From: Fidelibacterota bacterium
Lineage (GTDB): Bacteria > Fidelibacterota > UBA8477 > JABMPR01
Assembly: GCA_030595455.1 (NCBI GenBank)
Contig: JAUVDF010000069.1
Coordinates: forward strand, 1-5,986
Direction of reading: 5' to 3'
DNA: 5,986 nt
Shown here piece after piece: positions 1-5,975 of the stretch. Position 1 is the first letter of the stretch. Each line of letters starts with the position of its first letter. The notes under the pieces were generated by a model. That model was not told the origin of the DNA. It did not search any database and was given only the letters and a program-made list of their open reading frames with translations. The position numbers and the translations under genes are program-made.

Positions 1-459
1 GTATACATTGTTATCGTAAAATCGGCTGAGGGTCGGTTTAACCCCATGTCAGCAGCCTGGGCTATGTTTACCTCTATCGAGCCACCCATGTTGGCGGTCT
101 CTATTGGCTATCAACGTCACACCTATGAGCTGATAAAAGCGCAAGGGGAGTTTGTTATTAGTATTCCCTCCGAGGGGATGGCAGCTGAGGTTGAGTTTTT
201 TGGATCAAATTCCGGTCGGGATCTAGATAAATTGGTAGCGCTGGGTACTGAAGTACAGGCAGCTGCAAAAATTGATAATGTTCTATTAAGTAAGGCCAGT
301 GCAAATTACGAATGCCGAGTTACGGGCACCTTAAAAACCGGTGATCACATGATTTTTGCCGGAGAGATTCTAGCAAGTCATCTTAACCAGGATAAAACTT
401 CTCGGATATTCAGCTTGGGAGCAAAGCACTTTGGCGGGGTCAAACCCCAGTCCACTTAA
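1..459 (+). CDS. Flavin reductase-like FMN-binding protein (5' end cut by window edge)
   Basis: Reading frame 1 is open from the first base to the TAA at 457-459, giving 152 residues. The first Met in view (base 46) is not the likely start, because the 15 residues before it (VYIVIVKSAEGRFNP) fit the first beta strand and turn of the flavin reductase-like / flavoredoxin family. Perhaps 10-20 N-terminal residues lie outside the window. Visible family marks, numbered from base 1, are NPMSAAW (14-20), SIEPP (25-29), a central IPSEG stretch (55-59) and GSNSGRDLDK (68-77), which matches the usual SGRDxDK segment after the FMN-binding part. Such proteins bind FMN in a split-barrel fold, usually as dimers in the cytoplasm; some are flavin reductases or flavoredoxins, but the substrate cannot be told from sequence. 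The gene ends 9 bp from the converging ABC-F gene. Family call is firm, exact function unknown. Confidence 0.88.
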   Translation, partial: VYIVIVKSAEGRFNPMSAAWAMFTSIEPPMLAVSIGYQRHTYELIKAQGEFVISIPSEGMAAEVEFFGSNSGRDLDKLVALGTEVQAAAKIDNVLLSKASANYECRVTGTLKTGDHMIFAGEILASHLNQDKTSRIFSLGAKHFGGVKPQST

Positions 460-468
460 GCAGTCTTG

Positions 469-2052
469 CTATTGTAGTCCCATATATTCATCATAACTGA
501 TATAATTTACTTCCAGCATTCTGGCATCCAGATCAATCACCCGGTTAGCAATGGTTTGATTGAATTCATGATCATGTGATGTAAATAGAATATTACCTTT
601 GTAACGTACCAGTGCGTCATTGATGGCCGTAATACTTTCCAGATCAAGGTGATTGGTAGGACCATCCAACAGGAGTGCATTCGCTCCAGAGACCATCATC
701 TTGGCGAACATACAGCGGACCCTCTCGCCTCCAGACAAAACATTGGTCTTTTTGAAGGCATCTTCACCTGAAAATAGTAATTGCCCGAGCAGTCCACGAA
801 TATAGGGTTCATGTTGATCAGGTGAATATCGGCGAAGCCATTCAATTAAATTGTGCCCACCTGATTCAAAATAAGTTGTGTTGTCTTTTGGGAAAAATGA
901 CTTAGTGGTGGTTATGCCCCAGGTCACCTTCCCTGCATCGGCTTCCATTTCACCGGCCAGGATTTTAAATAAAGTGCTTGTCACCACTTCATTATCTGAG
1001 ATAAAGATAGTTTTATCCCCCTTGGTCAGGGTAAATGATATGTCATCCAGGACTTTTTTACCATCAATCGATTTAGAAAGGCCTGCAACAGTGACAATGT
1101 CTTTCCCACTCTCTCTGGTAGGCTCAAAATGAATATAGGGGTATTTTCTGGTTGAGGGTGGCATATCAACCAATTCCAGTTTTTCTAACTGTTTCTGTCG
1201 CGAAGTTGCCTGTTTGGATTTTGAGGCGTTAGCAGAAAATCGGGCAATAAATGCTTTAAGTTCCTTGGCTTTTTCTTCTGACTTTTTATTCTGATTATTT
1301 CTCAGTCGCTGGGCCAGTTCACTGGATTGACGCCAAAAGTCATAGTTCCCTGCATAAGTTGTAATCTTGCCATAATCGATATCGGCAATCTGCGTACAGA
1401 CCTTATTTAGAAAGTGTCTGTCATGGGATACAACGATCACCGTATTGGTGAATTTCAAAAGAAATTGCTCCAACCAGTCTTTTGCTTTTATATCGAGGTG
1501 GTTAGTCGGTTCATCTAATAACAGAATATCTGGGTTTCCAAAGATGGCTTGAGCTAGTAAGACTTTTATCTTTTCAGAACCTCTCAATTCCTTCATTGAT
1601 TGCTCGGAAGTTTTTGGATCAAGACCTAGCCCTGCCAGCAATATCTGGGCTTCAGGCTCTGCCTCCCAACCGTCCATCTCAGCAAACTCAGCTTCAAGAT
1701 CGGCTGCTTTCATCCCATCTGCATCAGAAAAATCGGGCTTCATGTAAATCGCATCTTTTGCCTGCATGATTTTGAATAAGGGCTCGTTACCCATGAGCAC
1801 TGTTTCAATAACTGAATATTCATCGTAGGCAAACTGGTCCTGTTTCAAAACCGACATTCGCTCGCCAGGACCCATTGAGATGCCGCCTTTTTGAAGCTCA
1901 ATTTCACCGGCTAAAAGCTTTAGAAATGTTGATTTTCCAGATCCATTGGCGCCAATCAAGCCATAGCAGTTTCCTGGCGTAAATTTTATATTCACATCTT
2001 CAAAGAGCTTCTGCCCTCCGAAAGTCAAACTAATATTATTCGTACTGATCAT
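469..2052 (-). CDS. ABC-F family ATPase, YbiT-like, with degenerate second nucleotide-binding domain
   Basis: A 527-residue protein with two ABC ATPase domains and no membrane segments, the ABC-F layout of soluble, ribosome-associated translation factors. Length and sequence follow E. coli YbiT (about 530 aa). NBD1 has Walker A GANGSGKST (34-42), Walker B plus catalytic Glu ILLLDEPTNHLD (176-187, E181) and switch His SHDRH (209-213); its signature is LRGSE (156-160) instead of LSGGQ/E. The charged interdomain linker spans about 240-310 and includes RFSANASKSKQATSR. NBD2 keeps LSGGE (439-443) and SHDH (492-495), but its Walker A position reads ISDNEVVTST (351-360), without the glycines and lysine, and its Walker B reads LLLDGPTNHLD with Gly464 replacing the catalytic Glu. 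One composite ATP site therefore looks intact and the other dead. I recall related Bacteroidota/Firmicutes proteins with a similar NBD2, so this is probably a subfamily trait and not damage. The frame is unbroken. Ribosome binding signal is weak (GGAA about 15 nt upstream). Role on the ribosome is inferred from the family. Confidence 0.95.
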   Translation of the reverse strand: MISTNNISLTFGGQKLFEDVNIKFTPGNCYGLIGANGSGKSTFLKLLAGEIELQKGGISMGPGERMSVLKQDQFAYDEYSVIETVLMGNEPLFKIMQAKDAIYMKPDFSDADGMKAADLEAEFAEMDGWEAEPEAQILLAGLGLDPKTSEQSMKELRGSEKIKVLLAQAIFGNPDILLLDEPTNHLDIKAKDWLEQFLLKFTNTVIVVSHDRHFLNKVCTQIADIDYGKITTYAGNYDFWRQSSELAQRLRNNQNKKSEEKAKELKAFIARFSANASKSKQATSRQKQLEKLELVDMPPSTRKYPYIHFEPTRESGKDIVTVAGLSKSIDGKKVLDDISFTLTKGDKTIFISDNEVVTSTLFKILAGEMEADAGKVTWGITTTKSFFPKDNTTYFESGGHNLIEWLRRYSPDQHEPYIRGLLGQLLFSGEDAFKKTNVLSGGERVRCMFAKMMVSGANALLLDGPTNHLDLESITAINDALVRYKGNILFTSHDHEFNQTIANRVIDLDARMLEVNYISYDEYMGLQ

Positions 2053-2187
2053 TTTTTATTCAAATATTCCTATATGTATCATCTTTTGTCATCGGGGCAA
2101 CATATAGGTGATGAAACCGGTGGTTCAAACCGGAAAATGATTAATTAAGTGCTGTTTGACTGTTAAAATTGAACGGGTAAAGGAAGC
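2053..2187 (-). other. Spacer between phosphorylase and ABC-F genes
   Basis: This 135-bp stretch separates two co-directional minus-strand genes. It holds the 9-bp inverted repeat listed separately and a second small inverted repeat, CCGGT (2117-2121) / ACCGG (2129-2133), with a 7-nt loop. The second hairpin lies about 55 nt after the phosphorylase stop in the minus-strand transcript but is followed only by TTTC, so it is at best a weak terminator. I see no ORF and no convincing -35/-10 pair. Whether the ABC-F gene is read from the upstream operon or from its own promoter here is undecided. Confidence 0.5.
2069..2108 (-). repeat. 9-bp perfect inverted repeat in the ABC-F leader
   Basis: CCTATATGT at 2069-2077 is the exact reverse complement of ACATATAGG at 2100-2108, with 22 nt between. 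In the minus-strand mRNA this could form a hairpin ending about 16 nt before the ABC-F start codon, and the near-start arm contains AGG, the only purine-rich Shine-Dalgarno-like bases there. It could be a leader hairpin or an operator for a dimeric regulator. The AT-rich composition makes a chance repeat less improbable. Confidence 0.4.
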
Positions 2188-3492
2188 TTATTCTATTCGT
2201 TCCACGATTAATGGGGGAATTTCTGGACTTGTATCGGAATAGCTAAAGACCGACACCATTTGGTCTGCTACCTCAATTAAAGCTGCTTCATTATTGGAGT
2301 ACAGCGTCAATATCTCTTCACCTGCCTCCAGCTTTTCACCAAGTTTTTTATGAATATACATGCCACTGGAATAATTTATCTCATCACTCACCACTCGACG
2401 CCCAGCACCCAGTTGAATCCCGGCAAAGCCCAGAGCCATCGTGTCTATCTGTGCCAGATATCCACTTTGCGGTGCCGTAATAACTTTAGTAAACTTTGCT
2501 TTTGGATAGGCTTCAAGGTCTTCCAGAACTTTCGGATCACCCGCCTGGAGCTCAACAATCTTTAATAGCTTCTCAAAAGCAGAACCATCCGAAACTGTTT
2601 TTTCCTGCATGGCAATTGCGGCTTCCTGACTCAAGTCAGGTTGTGCCATCCGCAGAATTTCAGCTCCCAGTGCATAAGTCACATCCATCAGATCTGCTGG
2701 TCCCTGACCTTGTAACCCTAGAACTGACTCCTTCATTTCAAACCAGTTTCCAATTGCATAGCCTAATGGTTGATTCATATCTGTGATCAGAGCCGTGGTT
2801 TTAATCCCATACCCCTTACCGATAGCAACCAGGCTTTTAGCCAATGTACGAGAGTCTTCCAGGGTTTGCATAAATGCGCCATTGCCGGTTTTCACATCCA
2901 GAACCAGTCCTTGAATACCCTCAGCTATCTTCTTGCTCATGATACTGGCAGAAATCAAAGGGATGGATCTAACCGTAGCAGTCACATCTCGAAGTGAGTA
3001 TATCTTTTTATCTGCAGGACAAATATTGCCAGTTTGACCAATAAGTCCCACATGCTGATTCAATACCAGATCATACCAGGTATTTGAGTCAAGATTCACA
3101 TTAAACCCTGGGACAGATTCTAATTTATCCAGGGTGCCCCCACTGTGCCCTAAACCGCGACCGGAAATCATGGGTACATGAATCCCTAAAACGGCCAGAA
3201 TAGGAGCCAGTAAGATGGAAACTTTATCACCCACCCCTCCCGTGCTATGCTTATCAGCCACAAAACCAGAAGCCGCTGAAAAGTCCATCTGCTCACCTGA
3301 TTCAAGCATGGTCTTCGTTAACGCTAATGTTTCTTCAGTGTCCATCCCTTTGATAAAAATAGCCATAAGTAGGGCGGACATCTGATAGTCAGGTATGGTT
3401 CCATCGGTGTAGGCTTTGATAAAGTCAGAAATCTCAGCTTCAGAAAGTGATTTCCCCTGGGATTTTTTCTCAATGATCTGATAGGGAATCAT
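2188..3492 (-). CDS. deoA: Thymidine phosphorylase / pyrimidine-nucleoside phosphorylase
   Basis: Catalyses phosphate-dependent cleavage of thymidine or deoxyuridine to the base plus deoxyribose-1-phosphate in cytoplasmic nucleoside salvage. The start chosen is the second of two adjacent ATGs (3490-3492), because AGGAG at 3498-3502 lies 5 nt upstream of it but only 2 nt from the first (3495); this gives 434 aa, the family length. Numbered from the first ATG (3495), features are an N-terminal alpha domain (1-70), phosphate-binding KHSTGGVGD (82-90), SGRGLGHSGGTLDKLE (111-126), Y166/R169, and SASIMSKK (182-189) with S184 and K188; these match E. coli DeoA K84, R171, S186 and K190 with a constant offset of two. 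The C-terminal barrel-sandwich domain follows (about 340-430; GAGRR 363-367). Met109 is as in E. coli DeoA (Met111), where Bacillus pyrimidine-nucleoside phosphorylase has Lys, favouring thymidine over uridine. Ser118 replaces the usual Thr of the signature. Its 5' end overlaps the gamma-CA gene. Confidence 0.95.
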   Translation of the reverse strand: MIPYQIIEKKSQGKSLSEAEISDFIKAYTDGTIPDYQMSALLMAIFIKGMDTEETLALTKTMLESGEQMDFSAASGFVADKHSTGGVGDKVSILLAPILAVLGIHVPMISGRGLGHSGGTLDKLESVPGFNVNLDSNTWYDLVLNQHVGLIGQTGNICPADKKIYSLRDVTATVRSIPLISASIMSKKIAEGIQGLVLDVKTGNGAFMQTLEDSRTLAKSLVAIGKGYGIKTTALITDMNQPLGYAIGNWFEMKESVLGLQGQGPADLMDVTYALGAEILRMAQPDLSQEAAIAMQEKTVSDGSAFEKLLKIVELQAGDPKVLEDLEAYPKAKFTKVITAPQSGYLAQIDTMALGFAGIQLGAGRRVVSDEINYSSGMYIHKKLGEKLEAGEEILTLYSNNEAALIEVADQMVSVFSYSDTSPEIPPLIVERIE

Positions 3493-4003
3493 CATCTCTC
3501 CTGTAATTCTCAGCTAATTTTACGTAGTGCCGCCAGCCTTCTTTCATCCGGTTAAACATTTCAGGGCTTACTTCAGACCTTTGTTTTGCCGGTACTCCTG
3601 CCCATAAAGTTCTATCTGGTATTTGCTCATATTCCTTCACCAATGCTCCGGCAGCAATCAGAGCGCCATTCCCTATTTTTGCCCAGCTCAGCACAGTGGC
3701 ACCCATCCCGATCAGGGCGTCATCTCCCACTATACAACCATGTACAATGCATTGATGACCTACTGTTACTCTGTCGCCTATATGGCAGGGGCCGTCACCA
3801 GATTCAACATGTAGAATAGCACCATCTTGAATATTGACATTCTCACCAATTCGTATTTCATGGAGATCCCCGCGAATCACGACATTATACCAGACACTGG
3901 TTCCAGCTCCAATTTCGACATCCCCTATGATGACTGCATTCTCAGCGATCCAGGCTTCTGGATGTATTCTGGGAGTTACCCCTTTATATGGTCTTATAAT
4001 CAT
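3470..4003 (-). CDS. Gamma carbonic anhydrase family protein (YrdA/PaaY/CaiE-like hexapeptide protein)
   Basis: A 177-residue left-handed beta-helix protein built of hexapeptide repeats (for example IGDVEIGAGTSVWYNVVIRG at 26-45) with a C-terminal helix (about 147-168). Members are cytoplasmic trimers binding a metal between subunits. The three metal-ligand histidines are present: H65 in ILHVE, and H83 and H88 in VGHQCIVHGC. The R44-G45-D46 and Q59 residues of the gamma-CA active site are also there. The acidic proton-shuttle loop of Methanosarcina Cam is absent (SGDGPCHIG after H65), as in CamH/YrdA-type proteins, many of which show little or no measured CO2 hydration, so enzymatic activity is not assured. 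The start at 4003 fits the family N-terminus (MIIRPYKGVTPRIHPEAWIAE) and has GGAG at 4015-4018, 11 nt upstream. It is the first of three co-directional genes and its last codons contain the ribosome binding site of the phosphorylase gene. Confidence 0.93.
   Translation of the reverse strand: MIIRPYKGVTPRIHPEAWIAENAVIIGDVEIGAGTSVWYNVVIRGDLHEIRIGENVNIQDGAILHVESGDGPCHIGDRVTVGHQCIVHGCIVGDDALIGMGATVLSWAKIGNGALIAAGALVKEYEQIPDRTLWAGVPAKQRSEVSPEMFNRMKEGWRHYVKLAENYRRDDDSLSDH
3498..3502 (-). promoter_or_regulatory. Ribosome binding site of the phosphorylase gene, inside the gamma-CA gene
   Basis: In minus-strand sense the context is TACAGGAGAGATGATG. AGGAG is followed by tandem ATGs at spacings of 2 and 5 nt; the 5-nt spacing supports the second ATG (3492) as the main start. 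Because the site lies within the last ten codons of the gamma-CA gene, translation of the two genes is probably coupled. Confidence 0.75.
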
Positions 4004-4157
4004 TATGTACTTTGCTCCATCTTTCGCCTAAAACATAATCAGTCACTCGAAATATAAAACCACAATCGAAATGCCTGTATTTCCACCCTGTTTTGATCCA
4101 TTATGAGCTGTCATAGAATATTTATCAGGCACACTACACCCACATTTCGGTTTAATC

Positions 4158-4185
4158 TTGACTTTTTTGTACATTATGCTTTACT
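4158..4185 (+). promoter_or_regulatory. Candidate sufB promoter
   Basis: TTGACT (4158-4163, five of six to the -35 consensus) is followed after 16 bp by TTTACT (4180-4185, four of six to TATAAT). Transcription would then start around 4190-4193, only a few bases before the ATG at 4195. That would make the long SufB form nearly leaderless and would favour the in-frame ATG at 4246. The -10 match is weak, and the organism's own sigma-factor preference is unknown. Confidence 0.3.
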
Positions 4186-4186
4186 T

Positions 4187-4191
4187 GGGAG
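4187..4191 (+). promoter_or_regulatory. Possible sufB ribosome binding site (short spacing)
   Basis: GGGAG stands just 3 nt before the ATG at 4195, which is closer than usual. It is the only Shine-Dalgarno-like sequence near the SufB starts; the alternative ATG at 4246 has none. It therefore gives modest support to the longer form. Confidence 0.35.
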
Positions 4192-4194
4192 CAG

Positions 4195-5691
4195 ATGAGC
4201 CCAAAAGACCAAATATTAAACCCCGATAATAACGAAATAGATGAGATGAGCGACGAACAACAAACGATACAAAATATTACGGATCAGGAATATAAATACG
4301 GCTTTGTAACTGATATCGAAATGGAAGAATTCCCTCTGGGACTGGATGAGAATATCGTTCGAATGATCTCAGCCAAAAAGAAAGAGCCGGAATTCATGAC
4401 TGAATGGCGTCTTAAAGCCTACCGCCATTGGCTTAAGATGGAAGAGCCTGAATGGCCCAAACTGCATTATCCTAAAGTCAATTTTGATGATCTCTATTAC
4501 TATGCAGCCCCGAAAAATGAAAACGCGCCTAAAAGTCTGGATGAGGTTGACCCTGAACTCTTGGCGACCTTTGACAAATTAGGGGTTCCTCTAGAAGAAC
4601 GGGAGCTATTAGCTGGGGTTGCTGTGGATGCCATCATTGATAGTGTGTCCGTAGCTACCACTTTTAAGGACAAGCTCAATGAACTGGGAATCATTTTTTG
4701 TCCCATGAGCGAAGCCATTAAAGATCATCCAGAACTGGTCAAAAAATATTTAGGGACGGTCGTACCCTATACTGATAATTTTTATGCTACTCTGAACTCA
4801 GCCGTTTTCAGTGATGGCAGCTTTGTCTATATCCCACCTGGTGTCCGTTGCCCTATGGAGCTTTCCAGCTATTTCAGGATTAATGCCGCTAAGACTGGAC
4901 AGTTCGAACGAACCCTGATCATTGCCGATAAGGGCAGCTACGTGAGTTATCTGGAAGGCTGTACGGCTCCCATGCGGGATGAAAACCAGTTACACGCTGC
5001 AATTGTTGAGCTTATCGCTCTGGACGATGCCGAGATTAAGTATTCTACTGTGCAGAATTGGTATGCCGGGAATAAAGAAGGTGTTGGCGGTATCTATAAC
5101 TTTGTCACCAAGCGGGGCATTTGTGCTGGCACTAATTCTAAGATTTCATGGACCCAGGTTGAGACAGGCTCTGCCATAACCTGGAAATATCCCAGCTGTA
5201 TTTTGAAGGGTGATAATTCAATTGGGGAATTCTACTCGGTTGCTTTAACAAATAATTATCAACAGGCTGATACAGGGACTAAAATGATCCACCTTGGGAA
5301 AAACACGCGTAGCTTGATTATTTCCAAGGGTATTTCTGCCGGAAAAAGTAGTAATGCCTATCGTGGTTTAGTCAAAGTCAGTAGTAAAGCTGAAAATGCT
5401 CGAAATTACTCCCAATGTGATTCGCTACTTATTGGAGACCAGTGTGGAGCACATACGTACCCCTACCTTGAGATTGAGAACCCTTCAGCCCAGGTTGAGC
5501 ACGAGGCTACTACTTCTAAAGTAAGTGAAGATCAAATATTCTATCTGAATCAGCGGGGTATTTCTACTGAAGATGCCGTGGGGATGATTGTGTCTGGGTA
5601 TGCAAAAGAGGTTTTCCAACAGCTTCCCATGGAATTTGCAGTTGAAGCCCAAGCACTCATGGCTGTTAGTCTTGAAGGCTCTGTAGGTTAA
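4195..5691 (+). CDS. sufB: Fe-S cluster assembly scaffold protein SufB
   Basis: SufB is the scaffold subunit of the cytoplasmic SufBCD complex, where iron-sulfur clusters are built with sulfur from SufS/SufE or SufU and ATP hydrolysis by SufC. The 498-residue reading shows the family throughout: KYGFVTDIE (34-42), [12 protein letters not shown] (68-79), [10 protein letters not shown], the beta-helix core with YLEGCTAP (C256, matching E. coli C254), [28 protein letters not shown], and the C-terminal SufC-binding helical part ending SLEGSVG. Cys408 in [11 protein letters not shown] and Glu437 in VEHEATTSK correspond to E. coli C405 and E434, important for cluster assembly, so the protein should be functional. 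The start is uncertain: Met18 (base 4246) would give 481 aa, the usual length for Bacteroidota SufB, and the first 17 residues do not look conserved. It should head a suf operon; repeats begin immediately after its stop. Confidence 0.97.
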   Translation: MSPKDQILNPDNNEIDEMSDEQQTIQNITDQEYKYGFVTDIEMEEFPLGLDENIVRMISAKKKEPEFMTEWRLKAYRHWLKMEEPEWPKLHYPKVNFDDLYYYAAPKNENAPKSLDEVDPELLATFDKLGVPLEERELLAGVAVDAIIDSVSVATTFKDKLNELGIIFCPMSEAIKDHPELVKKYLGTVVPYTDNFYATLNSAVFSDGSFVYIPPGVRCPMELSSYFRINAAKTGQFERTLIIADKGSYVSYLEGCTAPMRDENQLHAAIVELIALDDAEIKYSTVQNWYAGNKEGVGGIYNFVTKRGICAGTNSKISWTQVETGSAITWKYPSCILKGDNSIGEFYSVALTNNYQQADTGTKMIHLGKNTRSLIISKGISAGKSSNAYRGLVKVSSKAENARNYSQCDSLLIGDQCGAHTYPYLEIENPSAQVEHEATTSKVSEDQIFYLNQRGISTEDAVGMIVSGYAKEVFQQLPMEFAVEAQALMAVSLEGSVG

Positions 5692-5754
5692 ATGAGTTTC
5701 ATGAGTTCAGTGAGTTCAATGAGTTTCATGAGTTTCATGAGTTTTATGGGTTGT
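5692..5754 (+). repeat. 9-bp tandem repeat array directly after the sufB stop codon
   Basis: Seven successive 9-bp units, ATGAGTTTC, ATGAGTTCA, GTGAGTTCA, ATGAGTTTC, ATGAGTTTC, ATGAGTTTT and a decayed ATGGGTTGT, start at the base after the TAA. In one frame it encodes Met-Ser-Phe/Ser repeats and in the next frame every one of the first six units supplies a TGA stop. I see no sign it is translated. Similar GAGTTTCAT-like arrays occur, to my recollection, between genes of FCB-group genomes. Confidence 0.9.
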
Positions 5755-5779
5755 GCCTTGCAAAGGTATCACACTAAGC

Positions 5780-5852
5780 CGTCATCCCGAGCACTTCGGC
5801 TTCGCTCAGCACAGGCTCCGTCGAGGGACGAAGCGCTCTCGAAACATGATGT
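5780..5852. repeat. Probable dispersed intergenic repeat with imperfect dyad symmetry (GTCATCCCGAG type)
   Basis: A GC-rich block that stands out from AT-rich flanks. It opens with GTCATCCCGAGC and closes with CTCTCGAAACATGATG. GCTTCG (5799-5804) pairs with CGAAGC (5829-5834), GAGC (5789-5792) with GCTC (5835-5838) and TCAT (5782-5785) with ATGA (5846-5849), so it could fold into a long interrupted hairpin. It resembles the GTCATCCTGAGCGAAG-type intergenic repeats I recall from many genomes. Only one copy is in the window, so its dispersed nature is inferred. Confidence 0.55.
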
Positions 5853-5906
5853 AAAATTAAAAGTTGAAATAATCAGATGAATTGCGTCAAAAATACAACA
5901 AATAAT

Positions 5907-5969
5907 CTCTGCGGCTTTGCGGCTCTGCCTGCCTGGCGTAGCTCGAAGAGCGAAGACTGGCGAGAGGGG
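5907..5969. repeat. Probable second dispersed repeat (TGCGGCT units and GCTCGAAGAGC core)
   Basis: Begins with TGCGGCT at 5910-5916 and again at 5918-5924 (8-bp period, CTCTGCGGCTTTGCGGCTCTGC-like), then continues into CTGCCTGCCTGGCG and a small perfect hairpin, GCTC-GAA-GAGC (5941-5951), flanked by CTGGCG direct repeats at 5933-5938 and 5957-5962. Composition is much more GC-rich than the AT-rich 40 bp before it. Only one copy is visible, so its mobility or copy number is inferred from style alone. Confidence 0.5.
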
Positions 5970-5970
5970 A
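5964..5970 (+). promoter_or_regulatory. Ribosome binding site of the right-edge gene
   Basis: GAGGGGA ends 5 nt before the ATG at 5976, a near-ideal spacing and the strongest plus-strand Shine-Dalgarno match in the window. It directly adjoins the end of the GC-rich repeat, so it may have been supplied by that element. Confidence 0.55.
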
Positions 5971-5975
5971 AATAA

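Larger units (their letters stand above)
4004..4194. other. Divergent intergenic region between gamma-CA and sufB
   Basis: This 191-bp region must hold promoters for the minus-strand operon and for sufB. On the minus strand the leader before gamma-CA contains TATGTTTT, close to the Bacteroidota -7 motif TAnnTTTG, but no good partner motif upstream. On the plus strand the clearest signal is TTGACT at 4158-4163. I could not find a convincing IscR- or Fur-type palindrome; TGCCTG (4072-4077) and CAGGCA (4126-4131) are complementary but 48 nt apart and probably chance. Confidence 0.5.

Noticed and set aside
436..448. GGGGT-CAA-ACCCC hairpin near the end of the flavin reductase gene, 21 nt past the ABC-F stop on the minus strand
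   Set aside because: The 5-bp GC-rich stem could stall polymerase, but no T tract follows on either strand and it lies in coding sequence, so I do not call it a terminator.
457..471. AGCA-GTCT-TGCT as a bidirectional terminator between the two converging stops
   Set aside because: Only a 4-bp stem with no adjacent T run; easily chance.
878..1132. Plus-strand 84-codon reading frame inside the ABC-F gene
   Set aside because: Lies antisense to the NBD2 coding sequence of an intact gene, with no recognisable product; similar antisense frames in the phosphorylase, gamma-CA and sufB genes were dismissed for the same reason.
469..2052. ABC-F gene as an antibiotic-resistance ribosome-protection factor
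   Set aside because: Sequence follows the housekeeping YbiT type and not Msr/Vga/Lsa/OptrA-type factors, and there is no mobile context or resistance neighbour.
5692..5880. A 62-codon plus-strand reading frame starting right after sufB (MSFMSSVSSMSFMSF...)
   Set aside because: It is made of the 9-bp tandem array followed by the GTCATCCCGAG-type repeat, has no ribosome binding site and no resemblance to a protein family.
5780..5969. CRISPR array or insertion sequence in the right-end repeats
   Set aside because: No regularly spaced identical repeats with unique spacers, no transposase frame and no terminal inverted repeats with target duplication.
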